Assembly: GCA_021775755.1 (NCBI GenBank)
Contig: JAJFHE010000003.1
Span: 49,331 to 113,330 of the forward strand
Origin: Hyphomicrobiales bacterium
Lineage (GTDB): Bacteria; Pseudomonadota; Alphaproteobacteria; Rhizobiales; JAJFHB01
Direction of reading: 5' to 3'
DNA: 64,000 nt
Of the stretch, positions 46,416 through 54,822 are shown piece by piece. The first letter of the stretch is position 1. Every line of letters starts with the position of its first letter. Both the position numbers and the translations under genes were made by a program. The notes under the pieces are model-generated. The model searched no databases. It worked only from the letters and a program-made list of their open reading frames with translations, and was not told where the DNA came from.

Positions 46416-47191
46416 TAGCCGGCCTCCCCGCAATCGATCGCAAATCCGAACTCGACCTCACCACCAAACAAAATGTGCAGGTCCGCTCCTTTCTGCACAT
46501 CGACGCAAAGCGACAGTCCGCCCGTCGCAATCCATTGACCGGGGGCGGGCCGAAACCCGAATGTCCGCGCCGACTTCAGGAACTCCGCTGCGCAAGCCAG
46601 CGGTGCATCGAGCAGGGCGCTCAACGCGCCCTCCGCAACCTGCTGCCCGTTCTCCTGCAACGCCACATCTGCATCCCGCGGCAGGGTCGAGAGCGCCCGC
46701 TCGGGCCCAAGCACAAGACAGCCGGCGCCGCATCGGTCCGCAACAAGGGTCGAAGCGCCGCACTCCACAACGTTCGCGACCGGTGACGCCGGCATCTCGA
46801 ACGCCACACACCAGGCATCGAACACGCTCTCCGCCGACCCCGATGCTGCCCCGCCAGCAATCCTCACCGCCACTTCGATCTCACCCTTGAGTTCGCACAG
46901 CGCAAACCCGGGCGCGGTGGCCGGTTGATGCAGCACTTCAGGTGCCATCAGAGCGCCGAAATAGAGCTTGTCTACGCCGAACAGATGCCGCGTGAGTGCA
47001 GTCGTGCCGCCAAGCTTCCAGCCCGCAACCTCGTGAGCAAGACCGTCCAGCGCGCCCAACTGCGCCGCGTAGGCCTGCGCCATGCCGTCAATGGCCTCAT
47101 CGGGCTTCAGTGTAACGGCGTTCAACGGGCTCATCTCCCGGCGCACATAAGGTGCGGCGGCATTTTGGCTCAGTTGCGGATTGGAGCTCAC
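46415..47191 (-). CDS. 2-keto-4-pentenoate hydratase/FAH-family protein
   Basis: A 258-residue protein of the DmpE/MhpD branch of the fumarylacetoacetase superfamily: VAGWKLGGTT, GALMAPEV, CELKGEIEVAVRI (acidic metal site), CGASTLVADRCGAGCLVLG and GQWIATGGLS. These enzymes hydrate 2-hydroxyalka-2,4-dienoates or decarboxylate related keto acids. Its place in a glycan-type operon is unusual. ATGA overlap with the SIS gene. Confidence 0.78.
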   Translation of the reverse strand: MSSNPQLSQNAAAPYVRREMSPLNAVTLKPDEAIDGMAQAYAAQLGALDGLAHEVAGWKLGGTTALTRHLFGVDKLYFGALMAPEVLHQPATAPGFALCELKGEIEVAVRIAGGAASGSAESVFDAWCVAFEMPASPVANVVECGASTLVADRCGAGCLVLGPERALSTLPRDADVALQENGQQVAEGALSALLDAPLACAAEFLKSARTFGFRPAPGQWIATGGLSLCVDVQKGADLHILFGGEVEFGFAIDCGEAG

Positions 47192-47769
47192 AGCTCCGTC
47201 GCCCGGGTTTCATAGACCGCGCTGCCGATCACATAGTCGATCGTTGCGGTAACCCAGATACCGTGAATGCATTCGACGACGTTGTAGGCATCCGAAGCAA
47301 CGTGGAAATTGATATCGCAAAGCTCTGCCAGAGGGTTCGAAGCATCGCGGCCGGTAAAACCGACAACCTTCATTCCTCTTTCCCCGGCATATTTCGCGGC
47401 GTTCACGACGGAGGGCGAGCGGCCGCTGACACTGATCAGCACCACTGCATCGCCATCATCGCCATAGTGCTCCAGTGCCTTTGCGACCCAGTGGTCATAG
47501 CCGAAGTCGTTGGCAAAACACGTCATCAGGTTCGGGTCGTGAAACGTCACAGCACGCACCTTGCCCTGCTTGGTAAAATCGACCGCGCCGTGCTCGGCGA
47601 GCGACGCGCTCGCGCCATTGCCTGCAAACATCAGCTTGCCGCCACTTTCGCGAACACCCACCGCAAGAGCGGCAAACTCCGCGATCTGGGGCCAAACCGC
47701 CTCATCGAACGCAAGGTCGCGGTAGCTCTGGAAGTAAGACCGCAAGAAGTCGCTTTTCACGTCGCTCAT
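47188..47769 (-). CDS. SIS-domain phosphosugar isomerase, GmhA-like
   Basis: A 193-residue single SIS domain: LMFAGNGASASLAEHGAVDFTKQGK (GNGxSA motif as in GmhA), then VVLISVSGRSPSVVNAAKYAGERGMKVVGFTG. GmhA turns sedoheptulose 7-phosphate into D-glycero-D-manno-heptose 7-phosphate. Members in polysaccharide loci act similarly, but a different phosphosugar is possible. Three bases separate it from the oxidoreductase gene upstream. Confidence 0.8.
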   Translation of the reverse strand: MSDVKSDFLRSYFQSYRDLAFDEAVWPQIAEFAALAVGVRESGGKLMFAGNGASASLAEHGAVDFTKQGKVRAVTFHDPNLMTCFANDFGYDHWVAKALEHYGDDGDAVVLISVSGRSPSVVNAAKYAGERGMKVVGFTGRDASNPLAELCDINFHVASDAYNVVECIHGIWVTATIDYVIGSAVYETRATEL

Positions 47770-47772
47770 GCT

Positions 47773-48807
47773 TCAAGCCTTCCCCTGCAACCGGCTGTAG
47801 AGTTGCCCGGCCTGGTGACGCTCGTTCTCGTAAATCCGGTCAACAAGCCGCATCAGCCTGAGCGCGCCCTGCGAGTCCCCTGCCGACCTCGGCCATGATC
47901 CGGAATTGATGGTATCACGGAATATTTCCGCTTCCCTGTCCCAGGACTCGTCGGCCTCATAGAGCAGGGTTTCCTCTTCTTCCCAGGTCGCCGCCGGCGC
48001 AATGCTTCTGTTGCGCGCGATGGTTAGCTGTTCGGAGCCGTAAGTCTCGGACGGCGTTTTCAGACCGTTCAGCACCATATAACCGCGCTCCATAAACACC
48101 TCGAACGAAAACAGGTGCCGCCACTGCGTCATCGTCGAATGCAGCGATGCACACTGTCCGGTATGCGAATTTCGAAAGATCGCGAATACATTGTCTTCAA
48201 TGTCCGGCAGGTTCCAGTAAAGGTTCGAAACGAAAGCATGGACTTCGTCGAAATCGCCGCCGACATGCAGGAACAGATCGAGCATGTGAATGCCCTGATC
48301 GAGCAGAATTCCGCCGCCTGAAGCGCTCGCGTCGGCCCGCCAGCTGTCGAAGAAGTCCTCATCCGCCGACTTTCCATAGCGCCCGCGCATCCACAGGACT
48401 CGGCCGAACTCGCCACTTTCCGCAAGCTCATGGATTTTGTTGGAGCCGCCGTGGTGGCGGTGGTTAAAGCCGTACATCAAAACACGGTTAGTTTCGCGCT
48501 CAACGGCGATGATCTCTTCCACATCGGCCGCGTTGAACGCCGGCGGCTTTTCGCAGAACACGTGCTTGCCGGCCTGCAGCGCCTCGATCGTGAACTGCTT
48601 GTTGTAGCGGTTCTGCGTGCACACAAACACGCCGTCGATCTCTGGATCGTCCAGAATGTCGCGGGGGCTTTGCGTATTCACTTTGTCGGGAATGTCTTTT
48701 GCATGGGGATCGTGGATTCGCACAATCTCCGCACCGCCTGCATGATGCATCGCGGCTTCGCGGATCTTTCCCATCTTGCCGTAGCCGATGATCCCTAGCT
48801 TTAACAT
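47773..48807 (-). CDS. Gfo/Idh/MocA-family oxidoreductase
   Basis: A 344-residue NAD(P)-dependent sugar oxidoreductase: GIIGYGKMGKI cofactor loop, VFVCTQNRYNKQFTIEALQAGKHVFCEKPPAF (the family EKP motif), and LLDQGIHMLDLFLHVGG catalytic-region His. Acts on sugars, inositols or UDP-sugars by oxidation at one hydroxyl. ATG 48807 preferred over a GTG two codons upstream. Confidence 0.88.
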   Translation of the reverse strand: MLKLGIIGYGKMGKIREAAMHHAGGAEIVRIHDPHAKDIPDKVNTQSPRDILDDPEIDGVFVCTQNRYNKQFTIEALQAGKHVFCEKPPAFNAADVEEIIAVERETNRVLMYGFNHRHHGGSNKIHELAESGEFGRVLWMRGRYGKSADEDFFDSWRADASASGGGILLDQGIHMLDLFLHVGGDFDEVHAFVSNLYWNLPDIEDNVFAIFRNSHTGQCASLHSTMTQWRHLFSFEVFMERGYMVLNGLKTPSETYGSEQLTIARNRSIAPAATWEEEETLLYEADESWDREAEIFRDTINSGSWPRSAGDSQGALRLMRLVDRIYENERHQAGQLYSRLQGKA

Positions 48808-48933
48808 ATTCACTTTACGCCCCGTTCACGCCAACCGCAGCGAATATCCAATTCGCAGCAGCGGATCAAGTTTACAAATTCAATGAGAGCAAACGGCGTG
48901 CAGCCATAGCGGTTCAAGTGTTACGCGCGCAAC

Positions 48934-49863
48934 TCACAGATGCTTCTTCAGGTTTTCAAGTGTATTCCTGTGTACGAACTCAACGGCAGCCTCTCCGTTA
49001 TTGGCATTGTGGCTGCCGACAACGACGTTGTCCATGGCAAGGAGCGGGTTGCCGGGACGCGGCGGTTCCGTCTCGAACACATCCAGCCCCGCACCGGCGA
49101 TGGTGCCTTTATCGAGCGCCTCGATCAGAGCGCCTTCATCGACGAGCGGACCCCGCGATACATTGATCAGATAGGCCGCCGGCTTCATCGCGCGCAAGAA
49201 CCCGGCATCGACCAGATGCACATTCGCCTCTGTCAGGCTGCACGCAAGGCAGACAAAGTCGCTTGTGGAGGCGATTTCCGGCAGTGCCAGCGGCTTGGCC
49301 GTCACATTTCCGAGTTCCACCGCATCTGCAACAAATGGATCATGGAACCGGATGTCCATACCAAAAGCCGATGCCAGCTTGCCGATCCGGCTGCCGATGG
49401 CACCGAACCCGACAACACCGAGCCTGGCTCCGGTAAGTTCGCGCCCCTGCGGTTTCGGCCACCCGCCGCCGCGCACGGTGCGGTCGACAAGCCCCAGACT
49501 GCGCGAGAGCATCAGCATGTAGCCGATCGCAACCTCGGCCACCGCCTGATCGAAGGCGCCCGGACTGTTGAGCACCGGCACACCGAGGTCCTTCGCCGAC
49601 GCAAGGTCGATACTGTCGATGCCCGTGCCCCACTTGGAGATCACTTTGAGGCGCGGCAGCGCGGCTTCGAGGACGCTGCGCGTGATCTGATCATCGCCGG
49701 CGAGCCAACCGTCGATTTCACCCACTTGATCCACGCATTCAGCTTCTGAAAGAAACTGCGAAACGGCCGGCCACACCGGCTCAATGCCGCTGCCGCGCAG
49801 CTCCGCATCGAAGCGCGCGCGTTCCTTCAGCATCATCAGATTTGAAACCAGAACCCGTTTCAT
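48934..49863 (-). CDS. D-2-hydroxyacid dehydrogenase (SerA-like)
   Basis: A 309-residue NAD-dependent dehydrogenase: WGTGIDSIDLASAKDLGVPVLNSPGAF, GVVGFGAIGSRIGKLA (cofactor loop), the catalytic Arg in NVSRGPLVDEGAL, Glu in LDVFETEPP and His in SHNAN. It resembles 3-phosphoglycerate dehydrogenase but lacks the ACT domain. In this operon it may oxidise a sugar-acid phosphate. Start MKRVLVSN at 49863, with GAGAA upstream. Confidence 0.85.
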   Translation of the reverse strand: MKRVLVSNLMMLKERARFDAELRGSGIEPVWPAVSQFLSEAECVDQVGEIDGWLAGDDQITRSVLEAALPRLKVISKWGTGIDSIDLASAKDLGVPVLNSPGAFDQAVAEVAIGYMLMLSRSLGLVDRTVRGGGWPKPQGRELTGARLGVVGFGAIGSRIGKLASAFGMDIRFHDPFVADAVELGNVTAKPLALPEIASTSDFVCLACSLTEANVHLVDAGFLRAMKPAAYLINVSRGPLVDEGALIEALDKGTIAGAGLDVFETEPPRPGNPLLAMDNVVVGSHNANNGEAAVEFVHRNTLENLKKHL

Positions 49864-50096
49864 GTGTTCTCTTTGTAATGCGTGTGTGCATTTGCAGAAG
49901 CCGAGCGTCCACGGTTCTCCCACGCGCCGATTGAGTAGACCATTGTGGCCGCACTTGTACAGCCCACGGGCAACACCTCCGATAGCCGCCATGCACGGGG
50001 CGATCACCCGGCGGCGGCGGTTGCAGGCACCTCGCCCTTATCCTACGTTTGTCCGCACACGGCATGTCACACCCGAGCTTGATTGGAGAAGAGAAG

Positions 50097-50462
50097 ATGT
50101 TCGATCGCCCAGGCGCTATTGCAGTAGCCGGTTTGGCCATAATGCTCAGCCCATTCTGCGCTAGCGCGCAGGCGGCGTCGGCATGGCAGCCCCCCACCGT
50201 TATGGAGTGTTCGCTTGCACCGGGTGGAGAATGCAATGTCGAGGCCGCGTGCCCCGCAGACATGCCATTTGTCGCTGCTGGCGGCGGAGGAATGCCCAAA
50301 GCCGAACCCGCAAATCATGCCGTCGCGATGACCATGAACCTGCCCATATCGGAAAACAAATGGCGTGTGCGCTGGCGCAACCTATCAGCAGACGTAACTG
50401 CGAGCATCAAGGCCGCAGTGCGCATCAAGTGTTCAGATAGCGCCGCGGAAGCCGGATGGTAA
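50097..50462 (+). CDS. Small secreted hypothetical protein, 121 aa
   Basis: A signal peptide (AIAVAGLAIMLSPFCASAQA) is followed by about 100 residues with four to five Cys spaced along the chain (MECSLAPGGECNVEAACPAD, IKCSD), suggesting disulfides. Unknown family. GAAGAGAAG precedes the ATG. It is the last gene before the island. Confidence 0.65.
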   Translation: MFDRPGAIAVAGLAIMLSPFCASAQAASAWQPPTVMECSLAPGGECNVEAACPADMPFVAAGGGGMPKAEPANHAVAMTMNLPISENKWRVRWRNLSADVTASIKAAVRIKCSDSAAEAGW

Positions 50463-50527
50463 TTAGGAACGCACACCTAGGTGTTCAATCAAACCGCAGG
50501 CAGGCACACGTTAACGCTGTGAGGATT

Positions 50528-50576
50528 TGGTAGCGGAGGAGAGACTTGAACTCCCGACACGCGGATTATGATTCCG
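50528..50576. repeat. Left attachment site (49-bp direct repeat)
   Basis: Identical to 60619-60667. It covers the CCA end, T arm, and 3' anticodon arm of tRNA-Met up to the anticodon stem, so the crossover probably lies in the anticodon region. It is a tRNA fragment, not a functional gene, because the 5' half is absent. Confidence 0.9.
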
Positions 50577-50680
50577 TATTTCGCATATTCTACCTAATTC
50601 CTAACCATACTTTTGCCTTACTTTTCAGACATATATAGCTGTCGTGGTATTCTAGGAGCTTCCAATAGCTTCCTAAATCT

Positions 50681-50701
50681 TGGGTACTCAATGGGTACTC
50701 A
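50681..50701. promoter_or_regulatory. Candidate integrase arm-type site, left
   Basis: Two direct copies of GGGTACTCA, 11 bp apart, matching 19 of 21 positions of the site at 60530-60550. It overlaps an alternative start codon of the integrase gene (ATG 50691). Both sites lie on the island side of the att repeats. Confidence 0.7.
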
Positions 50702-50717
50702 TTATGTGGGCCAAAGT

Positions 50718-51887
50718 ATGAAACTCACCCAATCTGCGATTAAAGGTATGAAGTACGAGAAGGTCGACAACAAAGCTGATCTTCACTTCGATGACGAATT
50801 GCGCGGCTTCGGGGTTCGCGTGTACCCGTCCAAGCGCAAATCATTCTTCATCACCTATCGAAACGCAACGGGCACCAAGAAGCGCATCAACATTGGTGAG
50901 TACGGCAAACTCACTGTGCATGAGGCACGAAATCTTGCACGGAAAAAGCTCGCTAAGACATTGGATGGGCACGACCCTGCCGAAGAGCGCCGTACGCGTC
51001 GCAATGAGATTACGGTTGATGAATTTGCCGAACAATTTCTGGAAGACGCACAGCATCGAAAGAAGAGCATCAAGGATGATCGTCAGCGGCTACGAGATCA
51101 TATTTTGCCCGCACTAAAGGCAAAGAAGCTCTCGGAAGTTAAGCTGGCTGACCTTACTTCACTGCACATAACGATCAAGAAGAAAACATCGCCTTCAACG
51201 GCGAACAGGTGCGCGGCGCTCATCAAGAAAATGCTCAACGATGCAGTGAAGTTCGGGCTTTTGGATAAGTCGCCTGCGCAACATCTAAAGCTGTTTCCAG
51301 AACCATCGCCCCGCGACACCCGCCTGAGCGAAGATGAATGCATACGATTCATATCGGCGTGCAATGACGACGAGAACCCCTTCACGCGTGCGTTGTTCCT
51401 GCTCGCCATGTTCACCGGTAGGCGCATGGGTGAACTACAAAACTCTCATTGGGAAGACTTGAACCTTTATCGTCGTACGCTGTTGATAAGGGACACAAAG
51501 GTAGGTGAGCCGCAGACAGTCGTCCTAAACGATCAAAGCATTGATGTGTTGCGCAGCACGCCGCGTGTTGATGGCAATCCGTACATCGTTGCGGGCAACA
51601 AGCCGGGACAACCCATCGTGCATTACCGCCGTGCATGGGATCGCATAATCAAGCGCGCTGGCATCAAGCCGTTCCCGCCACATGGTCTGCGGCACAACTT
51701 CGTTTCGGGTCTCGTGTCAATGGGCATATCGAACCCCGTTATCATGAAGCTGGTCGGCCACAAGAGTTACCTGACAACGTTGAAGTATGCGCACCATCGC
51801 GATGACGAGTTGTACGAAGCTACCTCGGCGTTTTCCGCCGGGATAATCAACTTTGAAGAGCACCGCCCGAAGCGCGATGCTTCATAG
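50718..51887 (+). CDS. int: Tyrosine-recombinase integrase with DUF4102-type N terminus
   Basis: A 389-residue integrase. N-terminal arm-binding domain of the DUF4102 type (MKLTQSAIKG, HFDDELRGFGVRVYPSKRKSFFITYR, then INIGEYGKLTVHEARNLA), a core-binding domain, then the catalytic domain with TGRRMGEL (Arg), HGLRHNF (His-x-x-Arg), GHKS (His) and LKYAH (Tyr). All catalytic residues are kept, so the enzyme should be active. I start at ATG 50718; ATG 50691 is a strong alternative that would put the arm-type repeats in the coding sequence. Confidence 0.92.
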   Translation: MKLTQSAIKGMKYEKVDNKADLHFDDELRGFGVRVYPSKRKSFFITYRNATGTKKRINIGEYGKLTVHEARNLARKKLAKTLDGHDPAEERRTRRNEITVDEFAEQFLEDAQHRKKSIKDDRQRLRDHILPALKAKKLSEVKLADLTSLHITIKKKTSPSTANRCAALIKKMLNDAVKFGLLDKSPAQHLKLFPEPSPRDTRLSEDECIRFISACNDDENPFTRALFLLAMFTGRRMGELQNSHWEDLNLYRRTLLIRDTKVGEPQTVVLNDQSIDVLRSTPRVDGNPYIVAGNKPGQPIVHYRRAWDRIIKRAGIKPFPPHGLRHNFVSGLVSMGISNPVIMKLVGHKSYLTTLKYAHHRDDELYEATSAFSAGIINFEEHRPKRDAS

Positions 51888-51908
51888 ATTTTGCATTTGG
51901 ATACGCTG

Positions 51909-52409
51909 ATGAGCAAGTCGAACACAGCACGGAGAGTATGTTCCGATATTTTGTTGGACAGCGTAGGCGAGGCCTTTCTCAACGATGCGATCGATTATGA
52001 GGAGATGCTGCGCAAGCACGTCGAAGCCACAGGTGCCTTACCGGATGACGTTATATGGCGGAACAGTCGTATGGGTCGGATGTACGTTGAACTCGTGCGC
52101 AATAACGTAGACTTGCCGCCTACAACTCCTCGCACCGGTCCGCCGCCTTCGCCAGCCACTGCCGACTTCCCAATCCTGCATTTCCTTATAGCGAATGGCC
52201 TTTCATTCAATGAAGCCTGGGCTCTGTTGAAACCTAGATGGAAGAGTGCGGTTAGCGAACCCGACCACGTCAAACGTTACCTTAATGACTGTCGCGATCC
52301 ACTCGAAAAGGCGCTTCATCAAGTAGCCGTTTCAGTCGTCGCAAATCAGCCCCAGCAGTTCCGAAAATCGTATCGGAAACTCCAAATGCTACTGAACAGC
52401 GGCATCTAA
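51909..52409 (+). CDS. Hypothetical island protein, 166 aa
   Basis: Unknown family. Helical, with a central proline-rich stretch (LPPTTPRTGPPPSPATAD) separating an acidic N-terminal part from a helical C-terminal part (SFNEAWALLKPRWKSAV). It lies 21 bases after the integrase gene. A TTG at 51891 is an alternative start. Confidence 0.55.
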   Translation: MSKSNTARRVCSDILLDSVGEAFLNDAIDYEEMLRKHVEATGALPDDVIWRNSRMGRMYVELVRNNVDLPPTTPRTGPPPSPATADFPILHFLIANGLSFNEAWALLKPRWKSAVSEPDHVKRYLNDCRDPLEKALHQVAVSVVANQPQQFRKSYRKLQMLLNSGI

Positions 52410-52478
52410 TATCTCCCTCCCTAACCGCGCCACCTTCCGTCAGAGTGCTGGACATACCCCGCTCTGATGGAAACGCAC

Positions 52479-52715
52479 ATGAAAGTAGTAACGAAATACC
52501 AAACACTACCTTTGCCGTCGGACGACGATATCCTGATAACTGCAAAGGCGATCGGCTTGTACACCGGCATGGCAGCACAAACGCACACCCGGTGGCGACA
52601 CGAGGGCTGCGGTCCGCCCTTCCTAAAACTTGGTGGGCGTGTGCTCTACCGAGCGGGTGACGTGAGGCAGTGGCTTCGCGAGCAGACACGCACGAACACC
52701 GTGACTGACGGCTGA
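52479..52715 (+). CDS. AlpA/excisionase-like helix-turn-helix protein
   Basis: A 78-residue protein with a MerR/AlpA-type HTH: DILITAKAIGLYTGMAAQTHTRWRHEGCGPPFLKLGGRVLYRAGDVRQWLREQ. Such proteins act as excisionases or activators of integrase genes in prophages and islands. An ATG at 52467 in the same frame is possible. Confidence 0.75.
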   Translation: MKVVTKYQTLPLPSDDDILITAKAIGLYTGMAAQTHTRWRHEGCGPPFLKLGGRVLYRAGDVRQWLREQTRTNTVTDG

Positions 52716-52727
52716 GGGATAGGACCA

Positions 52728-52937
52728 ATGACCATGCAACAGCTAATGCGGGCACATCGCCGACGCCCACGAAAACTCCGTACCTGCATTCACGGCAGCG
52801 ACCCTGTCGACATCGTGATGGCCGTCTATCACGAGCGCTATCACGGCGACCCTGCGAAAGCGCAGCGGATCATTGATGAGTACCGGCGTCGGACAGCGGA
52901 ACTAGAGCAATGCGAAACGCAGCAAACGTCGCCATAG
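52728..52937 (+). CDS. Small hypothetical island protein, 69 aa
   Basis: Basic N terminus (RAHRRRPRKLR) followed by helices; no recognised domain. It lies 12 bases behind the AlpA-like gene and so may be co-transcribed. Confidence 0.45.
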   Translation: MTMQQLMRAHRRRPRKLRTCIHGSDPVDIVMAVYHERYHGDPAKAQRIIDEYRRRTAELEQCETQQTSP

Positions 52938-53140
52938 ACCTCCGTGAGCGGGTCGACACAGCATGTCGACCAGGGCCGGTGAAAAGCATTCGTGTGGCTC
53001 GTCATCACTCACACAGCCCCCCCGTGGGAGCGGCACAGGAGGCCCCATACGCGGCTCATGGGCGTAGATGGTCGAAGGTGTCGGCGCCACTCGACGCGCT
53101 GACGGACCGCCTACAGGCCCTTGCGAACGGCCAGCCCGAA

Positions 53141-53159
53141 GTGTGGAATATTTCCACAC
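53141..53159. repeat. 19-bp palindrome, copy 1
   Basis: GTGTGGAATATTTCCACAC: 8-bp perfect arms around TAT. Identical to copy 2 at 53333-53351; start-to-start distance is 192 bp. Confidence 0.8.
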
Positions 53160-53233
53160 AAGTGTATTCGTCAAATCTACCATTTATACATATATGTCAA
53201 TGGCTTAAGGCGTTTTGGTCCGCACCCTGTTTT

Positions 53234-53258
53234 CGTATATATACCCAGACTATATACG
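53234..53258. repeat. Inverted repeat CGTATATA-N9-TATATACG
   Basis: Perfect 8-bp arms, with flanking T and A runs extending the symmetry. It lies between the two 19-bp palindromes. Confidence 0.7.
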
Positions 53259-53332
53259 GAAACTGGCACAAGGCATACTCCCCACAAACCATTGAAATCA
53301 ATACCATTTATGCCTTTGCGGCCTCGTGCCTA

Positions 53333-53351
53333 GTGTGGAATATTTCCACAC
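53333..53351. repeat. 19-bp palindrome, copy 2
   Basis: Same 19 bases as copy 1. It ends 16 bases before the ATG at 53368, placing it at the promoter or leader of that gene. Confidence 0.8.
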
Positions 53352-53367
53352 TTCGAGGGAGGTGCTG

Positions 53368-54366
53368 ATGGATCTTCCTTTCGACCTGCCACCTGGCCGC
53401 CTCCCGACAATCGTGCCTCGTCCTAAGGGCGAGCCGAAAAAGTTTGCGAGCGGGGCACTGGGGTATCGAAAGGATCAAATTCGGTACCTACTGCCACAGG
53501 AACCTCGCGATCGGTTTGCCTTCGACTTAGCGCTCGACTTCCAACAGTTTGCCTATCGCCCGCCTGCTGAGAGATACACGCTTCGAGCGCTACTACGACT
53601 GACCGACTTCAGCGACAAGCTTGAATTTCCTGGTCTTCAGGAAACAGGTGAACTCATGACCGTCGCGCATTCAAACGGTAAGCTCGTGTGGGCGACAGTT
53701 CCGGAAAGTGTCATCGTCACCAAGGTTTTCACTATTCTCGACCTTCGAGAGCAGGGAATGGCACTAAACGAACCCGATGTGCTGCGGGAAAACATTGAAC
53801 AAAGTTTGCGGGATTGTCCGGACGCAGATGTCGAATTTTTCTTGAAACGGCTGAACGCTTCTAAGACGTACGACCCCGCTGACATTAGGCGTGCGATCGG
53901 GAATCTGGTACGGCTTGGCTTCATTCGCGAGTACAAAAAACTTGACCGTAGTCGTCGACGCGTCGTGCTCAACATTCGCATGATCGCTAGTACGCGGTCA
54001 GGCATACGCCGAGGCGTGATCGCTGCAGCAGACGCGCTACGTGTTGAAGGAAGCAGCATCGAGTTCCACACCGACATTGACGCAGCAGAAGCACCCGCCG
54101 AGCGAGAGCGTGCCACAAAGAAGGGCAGGAAGAAAAAGAAGACGCGGGCGGAGTACCAGGCTGAAGCGCATCGAGAGTATACGGCGCGAAGGGTTGCGGA
54201 AAATAAGGTCGAAACTCTAACAGCCGCTCTATACGAACTCCGGGATAGTGGAGCCCTTACAAGTGAACAACAGCGTGTGGTGAACGACGCCATAGCATTG
54301 GCGCACTCTGATCCGCTCACCGAAGTTCCGGCCGCAATCGACGCGAAGGAGCAACACAGTGCGTAA
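53368..54366 (+). CDS. Island protein of 332 aa, winged-helix-like with basic coiled-coil tail
   Basis: GGGAGGTG stands directly before the ATG. The N-terminal half contains FAFDLALDFQQFAYRPPAERYTLRALLRLTDF; residues about 150-205 (YDPADIRRAIGNLVRLGFIREYKKLDRSRRRVVLNIRM) look like a winged-helix domain. A Lys/Arg-rich stretch at about 250-268 precedes a predicted coiled coil. No known Rep or regulator family is recognised; DNA binding is inferred from those features and from the palindromes upstream. Overlaps the next gene by 8 bases. Confidence 0.6.
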   Translation: MDLPFDLPPGRLPTIVPRPKGEPKKFASGALGYRKDQIRYLLPQEPRDRFAFDLALDFQQFAYRPPAERYTLRALLRLTDFSDKLEFPGLQETGELMTVAHSNGKLVWATVPESVIVTKVFTILDLREQGMALNEPDVLRENIEQSLRDCPDADVEFFLKRLNASKTYDPADIRRAIGNLVRLGFIREYKKLDRSRRRVVLNIRMIASTRSGIRRGVIAAADALRVEGSSIEFHTDIDAAEAPAERERATKKGRKKKKTRAEYQAEAHREYTARRVAENKVETLTAALYELRDSGALTSEQQRVVNDAIALAHSDPLTEVPAAIDAKEQHSA

Positions 54367-54745
54367 CGTCGTACAACTCAACCAAATGCCCGCTGACAGC
54401 GCCGTGCTGAGAAACCTGCCCCGTCTGTCACCGGGTGCAATGCGGTTCGTCCTGGCGTTGCTGTCATACCGGCATCTAACCGGTCGAACAGGCATTGTTG
54501 CCATGTCCGAAGTCTCGCGTGCGAGCGGCATCTCGCCGAAGAAAGCAATCACCGACGAACTGTTCGACGCCGGCGTTATGGGCCAGCGCGACGACGGCAT
54601 TGTCGTCTATCACCCTTTAGTTCAAGCCATGATGTTGCCGGAAGCACCGGCGGCAACCGACACGGATGGAACTCACAGTAACGTCGTTGCGCTGCCTACC
54701 GCGAACAGCAACAAGCATCGTAAGAAACGTAGTGCGACGGGATAG
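54359..54745 (+). CDS. Small island protein, 128 aa, helix-turn-helix-like
   Basis: GTG start with AAGGAG upstream and an 8-base overlap with the previous gene. The central MRFVLALLSYRHLTGRTGIVAMSEVSRASGISPKKAITDELFDAGVMGQRDDG resembles a small winged-helix. Unknown function; co-translated with the 332-residue protein and possibly its partner. The C terminus is basic and low complexity. Confidence 0.5.
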   Translation: MRNVVQLNQMPADSAVLRNLPRLSPGAMRFVLALLSYRHLTGRTGIVAMSEVSRASGISPKKAITDELFDAGVMGQRDDGIVVYHPLVQAMMLPEAPAATDTDGTHSNVVALPTANSNKHRKKRSATG

Positions 54746-54822
54746 ACCCCGCACGCCCGCGGCGTGGTTGCGACGGCTCGAAGTGTCAGTTAGGCACAAG
54801 TGAACACGGCAAGTTCAAACTA

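Larger units (their letters stand above)
52938..53367. other. Palindrome-rich control region of the island
   Basis: A 430-bp gap containing three palindromic elements between 53141 and 53351, listed separately, plus ACATATATGT at 53188-53197. It is AT-rich in the middle. It immediately precedes the 332-residue protein and may be its operator region or a replication/partition site. Confidence 0.6.

Noticed and set aside
50528..50576. Second tRNA-Met gene at the left end of the island
   Set aside because: Only the 3' half is present, without the D arm or 5' acceptor strand, so it is an attachment-site fragment.
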